DNA of 6,746 nt, from positions 1-6,746 of the forward strand of contig CALAYC010000033.1 of NCBI GenBank assembly GCA_937894935.1. Direction: 5' to 3'. This document shows, one piece after another, positions 1 through 6,114 of this stretch. The notes beneath the pieces were generated by a model. That model was not told the DNA's origin. It saw nothing but the letters and a program-made list of their open reading frames with translations, and ran no database searches. The position numbers and the translations under genes were made by a program. The stretch comes from an uncultured Verrucomicrobiota bacterium (GTDB lineage Bacteria > Verrucomicrobiota > Verrucomicrobiia > Limisphaerales > JADLHS01). Within the stretch, counting starts at the first letter, position 1. Every line of letters starts with the position of its first letter.

Positions 1-41
1 GGCGGCAGGATCATTCCCAGCAGAAGCTTGCGGACGTTCAT
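1..41 (-). CDS. N-terminal fragment of a probable exported protein (cut by left edge)
   Basis: On the minus strand an ATG at 41 opens a frame that runs off the left edge. The 13 complete codons read MNVRKLLLGMILP: a short basic n-region (Asn-Val-Arg-Lys) followed by a hydrophobic run, as at the start of a Sec signal peptide or signal anchor. Only a weak GAG lies just before the ATG. The same frame is open upstream as far as a TGA at 153-155. A longer product from the GTG at 125 is therefore possible, and would place this hydrophobic stretch about 28 residues in. The gene would be transcribed divergently from the SGNH-like gene at 160. Too little is present to name a function, and the call rests on the signal-like composition alone. 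Confidence 0.4.
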   Translation of the reverse strand, partial: MNVRKLLLGMILP

Positions 42-159
42 CTCAAAACAGGGTGGCAACCCGCGCCGCCACGCGTCAAAGTCTTTTTCAACACCCGCGA
101 AAAGTTTTCCATCGCTCAACGCCACGCAAACACTATAGTTTCCCGCCCGCGCTCAGCTC

Positions 160-990
160 ATGAACGGCAGCAAGCTCACAACCTCGGCAGACATCCAGCC
201 GATCTATTGCATCGGCGACAGTCACGTGAGCTTTTTTTCCGGGGAAGACGCTATTCAACCCGGTTGGCCTGAGTCCGCCGCGCAACGGCTGCCGTGGTTT
301 CGCGTGTTTCACATTGGGCCGGCTCTGGCTTTCAGCCTTTCTCGCGCTAACACCACAATACGCGGGCGGGAACGGGTCTTTGAAGTGCTGGACCAGGCTG
401 TGCCGCCGGGCGCGCGGGTGTTGTTATGCTTCGGGGAAATTGATTGTCGCGCACACATTCTGAAACAGGCAGCTAAACAAAATCTGCCGGTTGAAACCGT
501 GGTGGCTACGTGTCTCGATTCTTATTTTCAGGCAGTGCGCGAAGTGCAGGCACGCGGCTTCGAAGTCATCGTTTACAACGCCGTGCCCACGCGACTCACC
601 ACCCCGCGCAAAGCGAAACGCGACGATGACTTTATTGCGGTCGGTTCCTGGCAGGAACGCAACGCCGCCGTGCGCCTGTTCAACTCAGGCGCGCGAAAAC
701 GCTGCGCCGATTGCGGCGCGAAGTTTTTGGAAAATTATCCCGGTCTCGTGGACGCCAACGACAAAACGATCGAGTGGTTCTGCTTCGATGCGATTCATCT
801 GTCGCAACGCGCCATGCCGCTGACCTTACGCGCGCTGGCAGCGTTGTACCCGGAAGCAGGTTATCCGGAACTGCCATTGCCACGCCCCACCGCCCTGCAA
901 CGCCTGCTGGACCGCCTGCAAAAACGCGTTCGCCGCTGGTTCAAACTCCCGCCCCCACGCCGCTCTGGATTTCAGCCAGAAAAAGCGTAA
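160..990 (+). CDS. SGNH/GDSL-like hydrolase family protein
   Basis: A 276-residue protein with the block layout of SGNH/GDSL esterases and acyltransferases. Near the N-terminus is an Ile-Gly-Asp-Ser-His motif (residues 18-22; Ser21 is the candidate nucleophile). FGEIDCR follows a hydrophobic beta-strand (VLLC) at about 91-97, at the place where family members carry the GxND block. Near the C-terminus is Asp-Ala-Ile-His (210-213), fitting the catalytic Asp/His pair. The GDSH plus GEIDCR combination is, as I recall, typical of a subgroup found near polysaccharide or glycan-modification genes, but no such neighbours are visible here. The substrate is unknown; removal or transfer of an ester-linked acyl group is the family expectation. 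There is no signal peptide, so it is probably cytoplasmic. The C-terminal 40 residues are Pro/Arg/Lys-rich with a basic helix (about 247-264) that could bind membrane or nucleic acid. The ATG at 160 is preceded by an in-frame stop at 136-138, and no Shine-Dalgarno sequence is seen. Confidence 0.72.
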   Translation: MNGSKLTTSADIQPIYCIGDSHVSFFSGEDAIQPGWPESAAQRLPWFRVFHIGPALAFSLSRANTTIRGRERVFEVLDQAVPPGARVLLCFGEIDCRAHILKQAAKQNLPVETVVATCLDSYFQAVREVQARGFEVIVYNAVPTRLTTPRKAKRDDDFIAVGSWQERNAAVRLFNSGARKRCADCGAKFLENYPGLVDANDKTIEWFCFDAIHLSQRAMPLTLRALAALYPEAGYPELPLPRPTALQRLLDRLQKRVRRWFKLPPPRRSGFQPEKA

Positions 991-1013
991 GAAGCCCAAA
1001 ATTAAACTTATCG

Positions 1014-1058
1014 CGGCTTCGCCGAGTTATCTCCCTTTTTCGTTTTTGCGCCTTTTTT
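1014..1058 (+). terminator. Possible terminator after the SGNH-like gene
   Basis: In the 89-nt gap between the convergent SGNH-like and ABC genes there is a small hairpin: CGGC (1014-1017), loop TTC, GCCG (1021-1024). Three T-tracts follow at 1036-1040, 1043-1047 and 1053-1059. The stem is only 4 bp and the first T-tract begins about 11 nt beyond it, so this is not a textbook intrinsic terminator. The T-tracts lie on the plus strand only, which would serve the SGNH-like gene and not the converging ABC gene. Confidence 0.3.
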
Positions 1059-1079
1059 TGTGGCAGTTGAACACGTCAC

Positions 1080-2933
1080 TTACTTGAGTTGTTGCAACTC
1101 AATCATGTGACGGAAACCTTCGTGCGTCCGGCTCAATTCATCCGGTGTGCCGTCGCCCGTTATTCGTCCCGCTTCGAAGACCAGAATCCGCGTGGCCAAG
1201 CTGATGGAGCTGAACCGATGCGCAATCATGAAGGTCATGCGACCTTGCACCAGTTCCGTCAACGCCTGCTGCACCTTCTGTTCGCTTTCGGAATCCAACG
1301 CACTGGTGGCTTCATCCAGAATCAAAATCGGCGCATTCTTCAGAAACGCTCGCGCAATGGCGATGCGTTGCCGTTGACCGCCCGACAACGAAGCACCGCG
1401 TTCACCAACAAGCGTGTTGTAGCCCTCCGGCAACGTCTCGATGAAATCGGCAACGAATGCTTTCTGTGCCGCCGCGCGCACTTCGTCATCCGTGGCATCG
1501 AGACGTCCCATGCGAATGTTTTCGGCGATGCTGGCGTTAAACAGCACGGGCATTTGCGGCACGAGCGCAATGCGATCCCGCAACGCCGCTTTATCCGCCT
1601 GCCGGATATCCACGCCGCCAAGTGTGACCCGTCCGAGCGTCGGATCGTAAAAACGCGGAATCAAGGACACAAACGTGGATTTGCCTGCCCCGCTTTTGCC
1701 CACGAGCGCGACCACTTCACCCGGTTTGAAACTGGCGTTGATATCCACCAGCGCGACGGGCGGTTCACCATTAGCTTCGCGCGGTTGATACGTGAAACCG
1801 ACATTCTCGAATCGCAATTCTTTGGTCTCAGCAGGTAACGCAATCGGCGCGGTCGGCTGCGGCACGGTGTCTTCCGCGTCAAGCACCTGTTCCAGACGTT
1901 CGAACGAAGCGGCGCCCATTTTCCACACCGCATTGAGAATGCTGAGTTTTTTTACCGGTTCATACGCCATGAACAACGCTGCCCCCATGGCGACGAAAAC
2001 TTCGAAATCCATGCCGTTTTTGAATCCGAAATACAGCGCTACCATGAATCCGCAGGCAGATACGAACTCAATCACCGGATTGACGAAGGCCTGGTATTTC
2101 ACCGTCTTCATCGAAAGCCGGAAAATATTTCGCACATTGAGGGTGAATCGTTCCAGCAGTCGCGGTTGAAGATTGTAAGCCTGAATTTCCATCGGCGACT
2201 GCAATCCTTCCACGACAACCGCGTTGAGTTCGCCGGTTTGTGACGCCAGCAACCGGGCCTTCTTGATCACGCGTCGCGCCACAATCCGAATCGGAACGAT
2301 GCAAAGCGGCACACTGGCCGATGCCACCAGCACGAACAACGCACTGCGATTCGTCACCGCCAGATAAATCAAAAATCCAATGGATCCGAGCAACGTGAAG
2401 GGTTGTTTGAGCACGTCGGCACTCATCAGCACCACGACGTTTTTCAATTGCTCCGTATCGGTCATCAACCGCGCAGTGAGATCACCCGATTTGTGCCGGT
2501 GATAAAACGCCAGCGGCAATTCCTGCAGGCGACGAAATACATCAGCCCGCATCGCTTCCAACATCTGAAAACCCGCGTAATTGAGCCAATAACGATTCAG
2601 AAACGCGCTTAAACCACGGACGAAAAAAATGACCGGCAACCCGAGACATGCGACCAACAAGAGTTTGTCGTGAAAGTCATCGCCAAACATCCAACGCGCA
2701 ATTCGCTCGACAGTTTGCGATTGTTCATTTGTTCCGGCCGACGGATCGCCAAAAATCACCGGCGCCACCGCATACAACATCATCGGCAATCCGAACCCAC
2801 TCACCGCTGCGAAAACCAGTCCCGCAATTACACCGCCGAGAAAGGGCCACTTCGCCGGCTTGAGATACTGAAGCAGCCGACGAGCCCGCTGCGGAGAAGT
2901 TTTCCCGCCTGATTGTGGATCTGGTGTGATCAT
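1080..2933 (-). CDS. ABC exporter, fused permease and ATPase (MsbA-like)
   Basis: A half-size ABC exporter with an N-terminal six-helix membrane domain fused to a C-terminal ATPase, expected to work as a homodimer in the inner membrane. Numbered from the ATG at 2933 it has 617 residues. The frame also contains an ATG at 3014 (644 residues), but the extra 27 residues are basic and lack family character, so the inner start is preferred; neither has a clear ribosome-binding site. Hydrophobic segments lie at about 30-60, 92-115, 178-220 and 286-325. The first coupling loop contains FYHRHKSGDL (about 143-152). The ATPase is intact: Walker A GKSGAGKS (412-419), Q-loop VPQ (458-460), signature LSGGQ (516-520), Walker B ILILDE (536-541) and H-loop His572. 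The domain order and loop sequences fit the MsbA/lipid exporter group, whose best-known member flips lipid A-core. The substrate cannot be read from sequence, and other lipids, peptides or drugs are possible. It is convergent with the SGNH-like gene and divergent from the helicase. Confidence 0.93.
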   Translation of the reverse strand: MITPDPQSGGKTSPQRARRLLQYLKPAKWPFLGGVIAGLVFAAVSGFGLPMMLYAVAPVIFGDPSAGTNEQSQTVERIARWMFGDDFHDKLLLVACLGLPVIFFVRGLSAFLNRYWLNYAGFQMLEAMRADVFRRLQELPLAFYHRHKSGDLTARLMTDTEQLKNVVVLMSADVLKQPFTLLGSIGFLIYLAVTNRSALFVLVASASVPLCIVPIRIVARRVIKKARLLASQTGELNAVVVEGLQSPMEIQAYNLQPRLLERFTLNVRNIFRLSMKTVKYQAFVNPVIEFVSACGFMVALYFGFKNGMDFEVFVAMGAALFMAYEPVKKLSILNAVWKMGAASFERLEQVLDAEDTVPQPTAPIALPAETKELRFENVGFTYQPREANGEPPVALVDINASFKPGEVVALVGKSGAGKSTFVSLIPRFYDPTLGRVTLGGVDIRQADKAALRDRIALVPQMPVLFNASIAENIRMGRLDATDDEVRAAAQKAFVADFIETLPEGYNTLVGERGASLSGGQRQRIAIARAFLKNAPILILDEATSALDSESEQKVQQALTELVQGRMTFMIAHRFSSISLATRILVFEAGRITGDGTPDELSRTHEGFRHMIELQQLK

Positions 2934-3030
2934 CGAGAGTCGCGCGCGCGCAACGCCGCAGACGTTAATCAAGCCACGGGAACGCTGGAAGATTCTTTTT
3001 GCAGGCAAACCCATCAGAACATCGGATTTC

Positions 3031-3060
3031 AGAACTGAATCTGAGCCGTAATCCAGTTCT
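3031..3060. promoter_or_regulatory. 7-bp inverted repeat in the divergent intergenic region
   Basis: AGAACTG (3031-3037) and its exact reverse complement CAGTTCT (3054-3060) are separated by 16 nt. They lie between the divergent ABC exporter and helicase genes. A further TCAGAAC at 3014-3020 repeats the TCAGAAC at 3029-3035 in direct orientation, 15 nt apart. The placement suits an operator or a shared promoter element, but a 7-bp match with this spacing can arise by chance and no clear -35/-10 pair could be assigned for either gene. Confidence 0.22.
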
Positions 3061-3137
3061 TAAACCTCACCAGCTATGAGGAAACGAGGCCCAACTTCCG
3101 CTTCGACATTTCACCGGCATCCCGGCAATATTCTTAC

Positions 3138-4379
3138 ATGCCGTTTAGTAAATTAGGCCTGTCACCCGTGATCGTTGAGGGCGTGAAGGCGATGGGTTAC
3201 GTGGACCCGACGCCGATTCAACTGCGCGCCATCCCGCTCATTCTTGCGGGTCGCGATGTAATTGGCAGTGCTCAGACCGGCACGGGCAAGACGGCGGCAT
3301 TTGCGCTTCCGATTTTATCGAAACTGGAAAACCACCAGGCACAACCACGCCTATTGATTCTTGAACCGACGCGCGAACTCGCCGCGCAGGTGGAAACCGC
3401 CATTCGCGATTTTTCCCGCTTCACTCAGCTCAAAGTCGCCGTCGTTTTCGGCGGGGTCGGTTACGGTCGCCAGACAGAAGCACTGAAAACCGGCGTGGAT
3501 ATCGTGGTCGCGACGCCGGGCCGCTTGCTCGATCATCTGGAACAAGGCACGTGCAAACTCGATCACGTGCAGCATCTCGTGCTCGATGAAGCGGATCGCA
3601 TGTTGGACATGGGATTTCTGCCGGACGTACGTCGCATCATTGATCGTTGCCCGCGCCAGCGCCAAACCCTGCTTTTCTCCGCTACCGTTCCACCCGCAAT
3701 TGAAACGCTCATCACGTGGGCGATGAAAAATCCCGAGACCATTGAGATCGGCGCGCGCCGTTCGCCCGCCGAGACGGTTAAACACGTGATTTATCCTGTG
3801 GCTGACATGCAAAAAACCGATCTGCTGTTAGCCTTACTGGATCGTGTGAATTACGACTCGGTCATTGTATTCTGTCGCACCAAACACGGTGCGGACCGCA
3901 TTGCCAGCACGTTGAAACGCAACAATCACGCGGTTGCGGTGCTGCATTCCAATCGCACGCAACGCGAACGCGAGCAGGCACTGGCCGGATTCCGCAACGG
4001 CAAATTTGAAGTGCTCGTCGCCACGGATATTGCCGCGCGCGGATTGGACATTGCCGATGTGAGCCACGTTATCAACTACGACGTGCCGCAGCATCCCGAA
4101 GATTACATCCATCGCATCGGTCGCACGGGCCGGGCGGAAGCAAGCGGCGATGCCTTTACGTTGATGGTGGCGGAAGACGCGCAGCATGTGGCTTCGATTG
4201 AACGTTTTATCGGGAAGAAAATCGAACGAGTGAAATTAGAGAATTTTGATTATCGCTATACCGCGTTGTTCGAAGCGGATAAACCAGGCCAACCGCAGGG
4301 GTTCCCCGGAAAAGCGGTCGGCGTGCGAGTGCATGGCGGTTATCATTTTGCGCCCGGCGGTCGCCGGCGGCGCCGATAA
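3138..4379 (+). CDS. rhlE: DEAD-box ATP-dependent RNA helicase, RhlE type
   Basis: A 413-residue DEAD-box helicase with both RecA-like domains and a complete motif set. It has a Q motif with an upstream Phe3 and Pro-Thr-Pro-Ile-Gln (24-28), motif I AQTGTGKT (45-52), Ia PTRELA (77-82), Ib TPGR (126-129), II DEAD (150-153), III SAT (181-183), V around ATDIAARGLD (295-304) and VI HRIGRTGR (325-332). Proteins of this type unwind short RNA duplexes using ATP and act in ribosome assembly and mRNA turnover in the cytoplasm. The overall sequence and short tail fit the RhlE branch better than DeaD/CsdA or DbpA, which carry an added RNA-binding domain absent here. The tail after the second domain is about 35 residues and ends in Gly-Gly followed by five Arg, a likely nonspecific RNA-binding end. 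The ATG at 3138 places the Q motif normally; no Shine-Dalgarno sequence precedes it. It appears to be the first gene of a three-gene run. Confidence 0.93.
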   Translation: MPFSKLGLSPVIVEGVKAMGYVDPTPIQLRAIPLILAGRDVIGSAQTGTGKTAAFALPILSKLENHQAQPRLLILEPTRELAAQVETAIRDFSRFTQLKVAVVFGGVGYGRQTEALKTGVDIVVATPGRLLDHLEQGTCKLDHVQHLVLDEADRMLDMGFLPDVRRIIDRCPRQRQTLLFSATVPPAIETLITWAMKNPETIEIGARRSPAETVKHVIYPVADMQKTDLLLALLDRVNYDSVIVFCRTKHGADRIASTLKRNNHAVAVLHSNRTQREREQALAGFRNGKFEVLVATDIAARGLDIADVSHVINYDVPQHPEDYIHRIGRTGRAEASGDAFTLMVAEDAQHVASIERFIGKKIERVKLENFDYRYTALFEADKPGQPQGFPGKAVGVRVHGGYHFAPGGRRRRR

Positions 4380-4413
4380 GTTAAGAACAGTCAGAACCAG
4401 AGTTGTAACGGTT

Positions 4414-4734
4414 ATGCCTACTTACCAATACGTTTGTCAGAAATGCGGTCGGGAATTTGAAGCGGTGCAATCCATGAAAGATAAGCCGCTCACGAAGTGC
4501 GAATTGCCGGTGGGTCGTCAGAAGAAAAAATGCGGCGGTCGCGTGCAACGGCAAATCGGCGCGGGTGCCGGTTTGATTTTCAAAGGCAGCGGTTTCTATA
4601 TCACCGATTACCGCAGCGAAAGCTACAAACAGGCAGCCAAGAAAGATTCGGAAGCGGCGAAGCCTTCCTCAAACGGCGATTCCAAGCCCGCGACAAAATC
4701 AGAGTCCAAACCGGCGAAATCTGCCAAAGACTGA
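4414..4734 (+). CDS. FmdB-family zinc-ribbon protein
   Basis: A 106-residue protein beginning Met-Pro-Thr-Tyr-Gln-Tyr-Val-Cys, the usual opening of the FmdB/CxxC_CxxC_SSSS regulatory-protein family. Zinc-ligand candidates are Cys8 and Cys11 (CxxC), then Cys29 and Cys40. In most relatives the second pair is also CxxC; here ten residues, several of them Lys, separate the two cysteines. The family core GAGLIFKGSGFYITDYR (about 52-68) is well preserved. The last 35 or so residues are a low-complexity Lys/Ser/Ala tail with SKPA twice, probably disordered. The family was named for a putative regulator of formamidase/acetamidase genes, but its general role is poorly known; a nucleic-acid or ribosome-linked role is conjecture. 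The frame is open upstream to 4246 inside the helicase gene, but the conserved start at 4414 is clearly right. It begins 34 nt after the helicase stop and ends 14 nt before the next gene. Confidence 0.87.
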   Translation: MPTYQYVCQKCGREFEAVQSMKDKPLTKCELPVGRQKKKCGGRVQRQIGAGAGLIFKGSGFYITDYRSESYKQAAKKDSEAAKPSSNGDSKPATKSESKPAKSAKD

Positions 4735-4738
4735 AAGG
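4734..4738 (+). promoter_or_regulatory. Candidate ribosome-binding site for the secreted protein gene
   Basis: AAAGG starts on the last base of the fmdB-like stop codon and ends 10 nt before the ATG at 4749. It is the most Shine-Dalgarno-like sequence before any start in the window. It supports the 4749 start over the much longer open frame that begins inside the fmdB-like gene, and fits translation as part of a polycistronic message. Confidence 0.4.
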
Positions 4739-4748
4739 CAATCATCCG

Positions 4749-6098
4749 ATGAAAGCACTGCTCGCCATAGCCTTATTGGCCGTTGCGAGCAACGTCATCG
4801 GCAATGAATTCAAATTGCCGGTCGCCGATTCCGTCCGCAGCGTCTCGGGACAATTCGTCATCTATGATCGGCGCGGCGACAATCCTGCGCTACCGCCGCG
4901 TCTCAACGAAGATCCCGAGTTGGTCGAGTTGACGCCGAAACTGTTGGTGGTTTCGTGCGAGCGAATCAAGCAGGCGCTCTACGCTGAACTCAACGCCAGT
5001 CGCGATTGGCGCGGAAATATTTTCGTCAACTTGCGACCGGGCGGCAATCTGACCACGCCGCCGCAAATTAGCGGCGAACCGTTCGGCACACGTTGGAATT
5101 ATCGCGTGGAACTCCCGCAACGGGTCGGACGCAGCGCTTATGTGCGCGCGCTCGTTCACGTGGTTCTGCTCGAAATGGCCAATCGCCAGGCAGTCGGGCG
5201 CAGCGCGGAAATTCCGCTGTGGTTGATTGAAGGCTTCACGCAACGCTTGCTCGCGTCGCGCGAAGTCGAACTGATTTTGCCACCACCGACCGCCACGGTC
5301 GGAACGATCGCCCTCACGCGGACGTTGCAGGAGAAACGCGATCCCGATCCACTCGCTGAAGCGCGGCGTATCTTGCGCGAATATCCCGCGGCGACCATTG
5401 AGGAACTGAGCTGGCCCACGCCCGAAACCTTCAATCGCACCCAGGCCGAGGTGTTTCAGGCGAGCGCGCATTTGTTGGTGGCGGAACTATTGCGATTGGA
5501 ACGCGGGCCGGAATTGCTGCGCAACTTTGTCGCGTCGCTCGCGCGCTTCTACAATTGGCAACCGGCGCTTCAGCACGTGTATCACAACCATTTCGACAGC
5601 CAACTCGCCTTCGCCAAATGGTGGACGCTGCAAGCCGCGTATTTCGTCGGCCGCGATAACAAGCAGCTCTGGACGATTGAAGAAAGCGCGGATCAATTGG
5701 ATCAACTTTTGCATGCATCCGTCGCAGTGCGCGTAACAACAAACGACCTGCCGGTGCGCACGCAAGTGAAGTTGCAAACCATCATTGCGGAGTGGAACAC
5801 GGTGCGACAGATGGAATTTCTGCCAGGCAAAATCCGCGAGTTGGATCACGCGCGGGTGCGAGTCGCGCCGGAATTCATCGCGCTGGTTCACGAATATCAG
5901 GTCGCGCTCACGGATTACATCAAGCAACGACAACGCTCGACCACGACATTTACCGACATCCGCAATCTGCCGCCCAGCATTCAACGCGTCGCTCGTGACG
6001 CGATTCAAAAACTCGATGCCTTGGATGTCCGGCGCGCAGCCATTCTGGCGCAAAGCAAGGAATCGGCGGCAACCACTGCCAGTCTCGGAGTAAGATAG
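4749..6098 (+). CDS. Secreted protein of unknown function, degenerate peptidase-MA/gluzincin-like
   Basis: A 449-residue protein. The ATG at 4749 gives a clear Sec signal peptide (MKALLAIALLAVASNVIG, cleavage near residue 18-19), so it should be exported to the periplasm or beyond. The open frame extends upstream to 4497, but that part only overlaps the fmdB-like gene in another frame. Residues 130-165 look like the active-site region of gluzincin/peptidase-MA proteins: a hydrophobic helix ALVHVVLLE (His137, Glu142), then IPLWLIEGF with Glu161, which matches the WxxEG helix that supplies the third zinc ligand. HExxH is not present: the position after His137 is Val and the second His is Leu. 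It is therefore probably not an active zinc peptidase; a binding or scaffold role is possible. The remainder (about 200-449) is mostly helical, with no domain I recognise. It is the last gene of the run after the helicase and zinc-ribbon genes, and converges on the UreF-like gene with a 16-nt gap. Confidence 0.75.
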   Translation: MKALLAIALLAVASNVIGNEFKLPVADSVRSVSGQFVIYDRRGDNPALPPRLNEDPELVELTPKLLVVSCERIKQALYAELNASRDWRGNIFVNLRPGGNLTTPPQISGEPFGTRWNYRVELPQRVGRSAYVRALVHVVLLEMANRQAVGRSAEIPLWLIEGFTQRLLASREVELILPPPTATVGTIALTRTLQEKRDPDPLAEARRILREYPAATIEELSWPTPETFNRTQAEVFQASAHLLVAELLRLERGPELLRNFVASLARFYNWQPALQHVYHNHFDSQLAFAKWWTLQAAYFVGRDNKQLWTIEESADQLDQLLHASVAVRVTTNDLPVRTQVKLQTIIAEWNTVRQMEFLPGKIRELDHARVRVAPEFIALVHEYQVALTDYIKQRQRSTTTFTDIRNLPPSIQRVARDAIQKLDALDVRRAAILAQSKESAATTASLGVR

Positions 6099-6114
6099 TC
6101 CGCGAAGAGTTGAA

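Noticed and set aside
131..140. TATAGT at 134-139 as a -10 box for the SGNH-like gene
   Set aside because: No acceptable -35 element was found at 16-18 nt upstream, so it is not listed as a promoter.
1089..1838. A 249-codon plus-strand open frame opposite the ABC exporter ATPase domain
   Set aside because: It is antisense to an intact, fully motif-supported ATPase domain; its translation has no recognisable domain and is rich in Arg/His/Gln, as expected of a shadow frame.
3103..3137. TCGACA (3103-3108) with CAATAT (3126-3131) as a promoter for the helicase gene
   Set aside because: The 17-nt spacing is right but both hexamers are poor matches, and transcription would begin almost at the start codon.
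4246..4413. Upstream extension of the fmdB-like frame into the end of the helicase gene
   Set aside because: The conserved family N-terminus begins at the ATG at 4414; the extension overlaps conserved helicase coding sequence in another frame.
4497..4748. Upstream extension of the secreted protein frame through the fmdB-like gene
   Set aside because: The translated extension is low-information Arg/Gln/Lys sequence, and a signal peptide with a ribosome-binding site starts at 4749.
4890..5471. A 193-codon minus-strand open frame opposite the secreted protein gene, with further minus-strand frames at 5431-5742 and 5487-6053
   Set aside because: The plus strand carries a signal peptide, a ribosome-binding site and a consistent long frame; the antisense translations show no motif or plausible start context.
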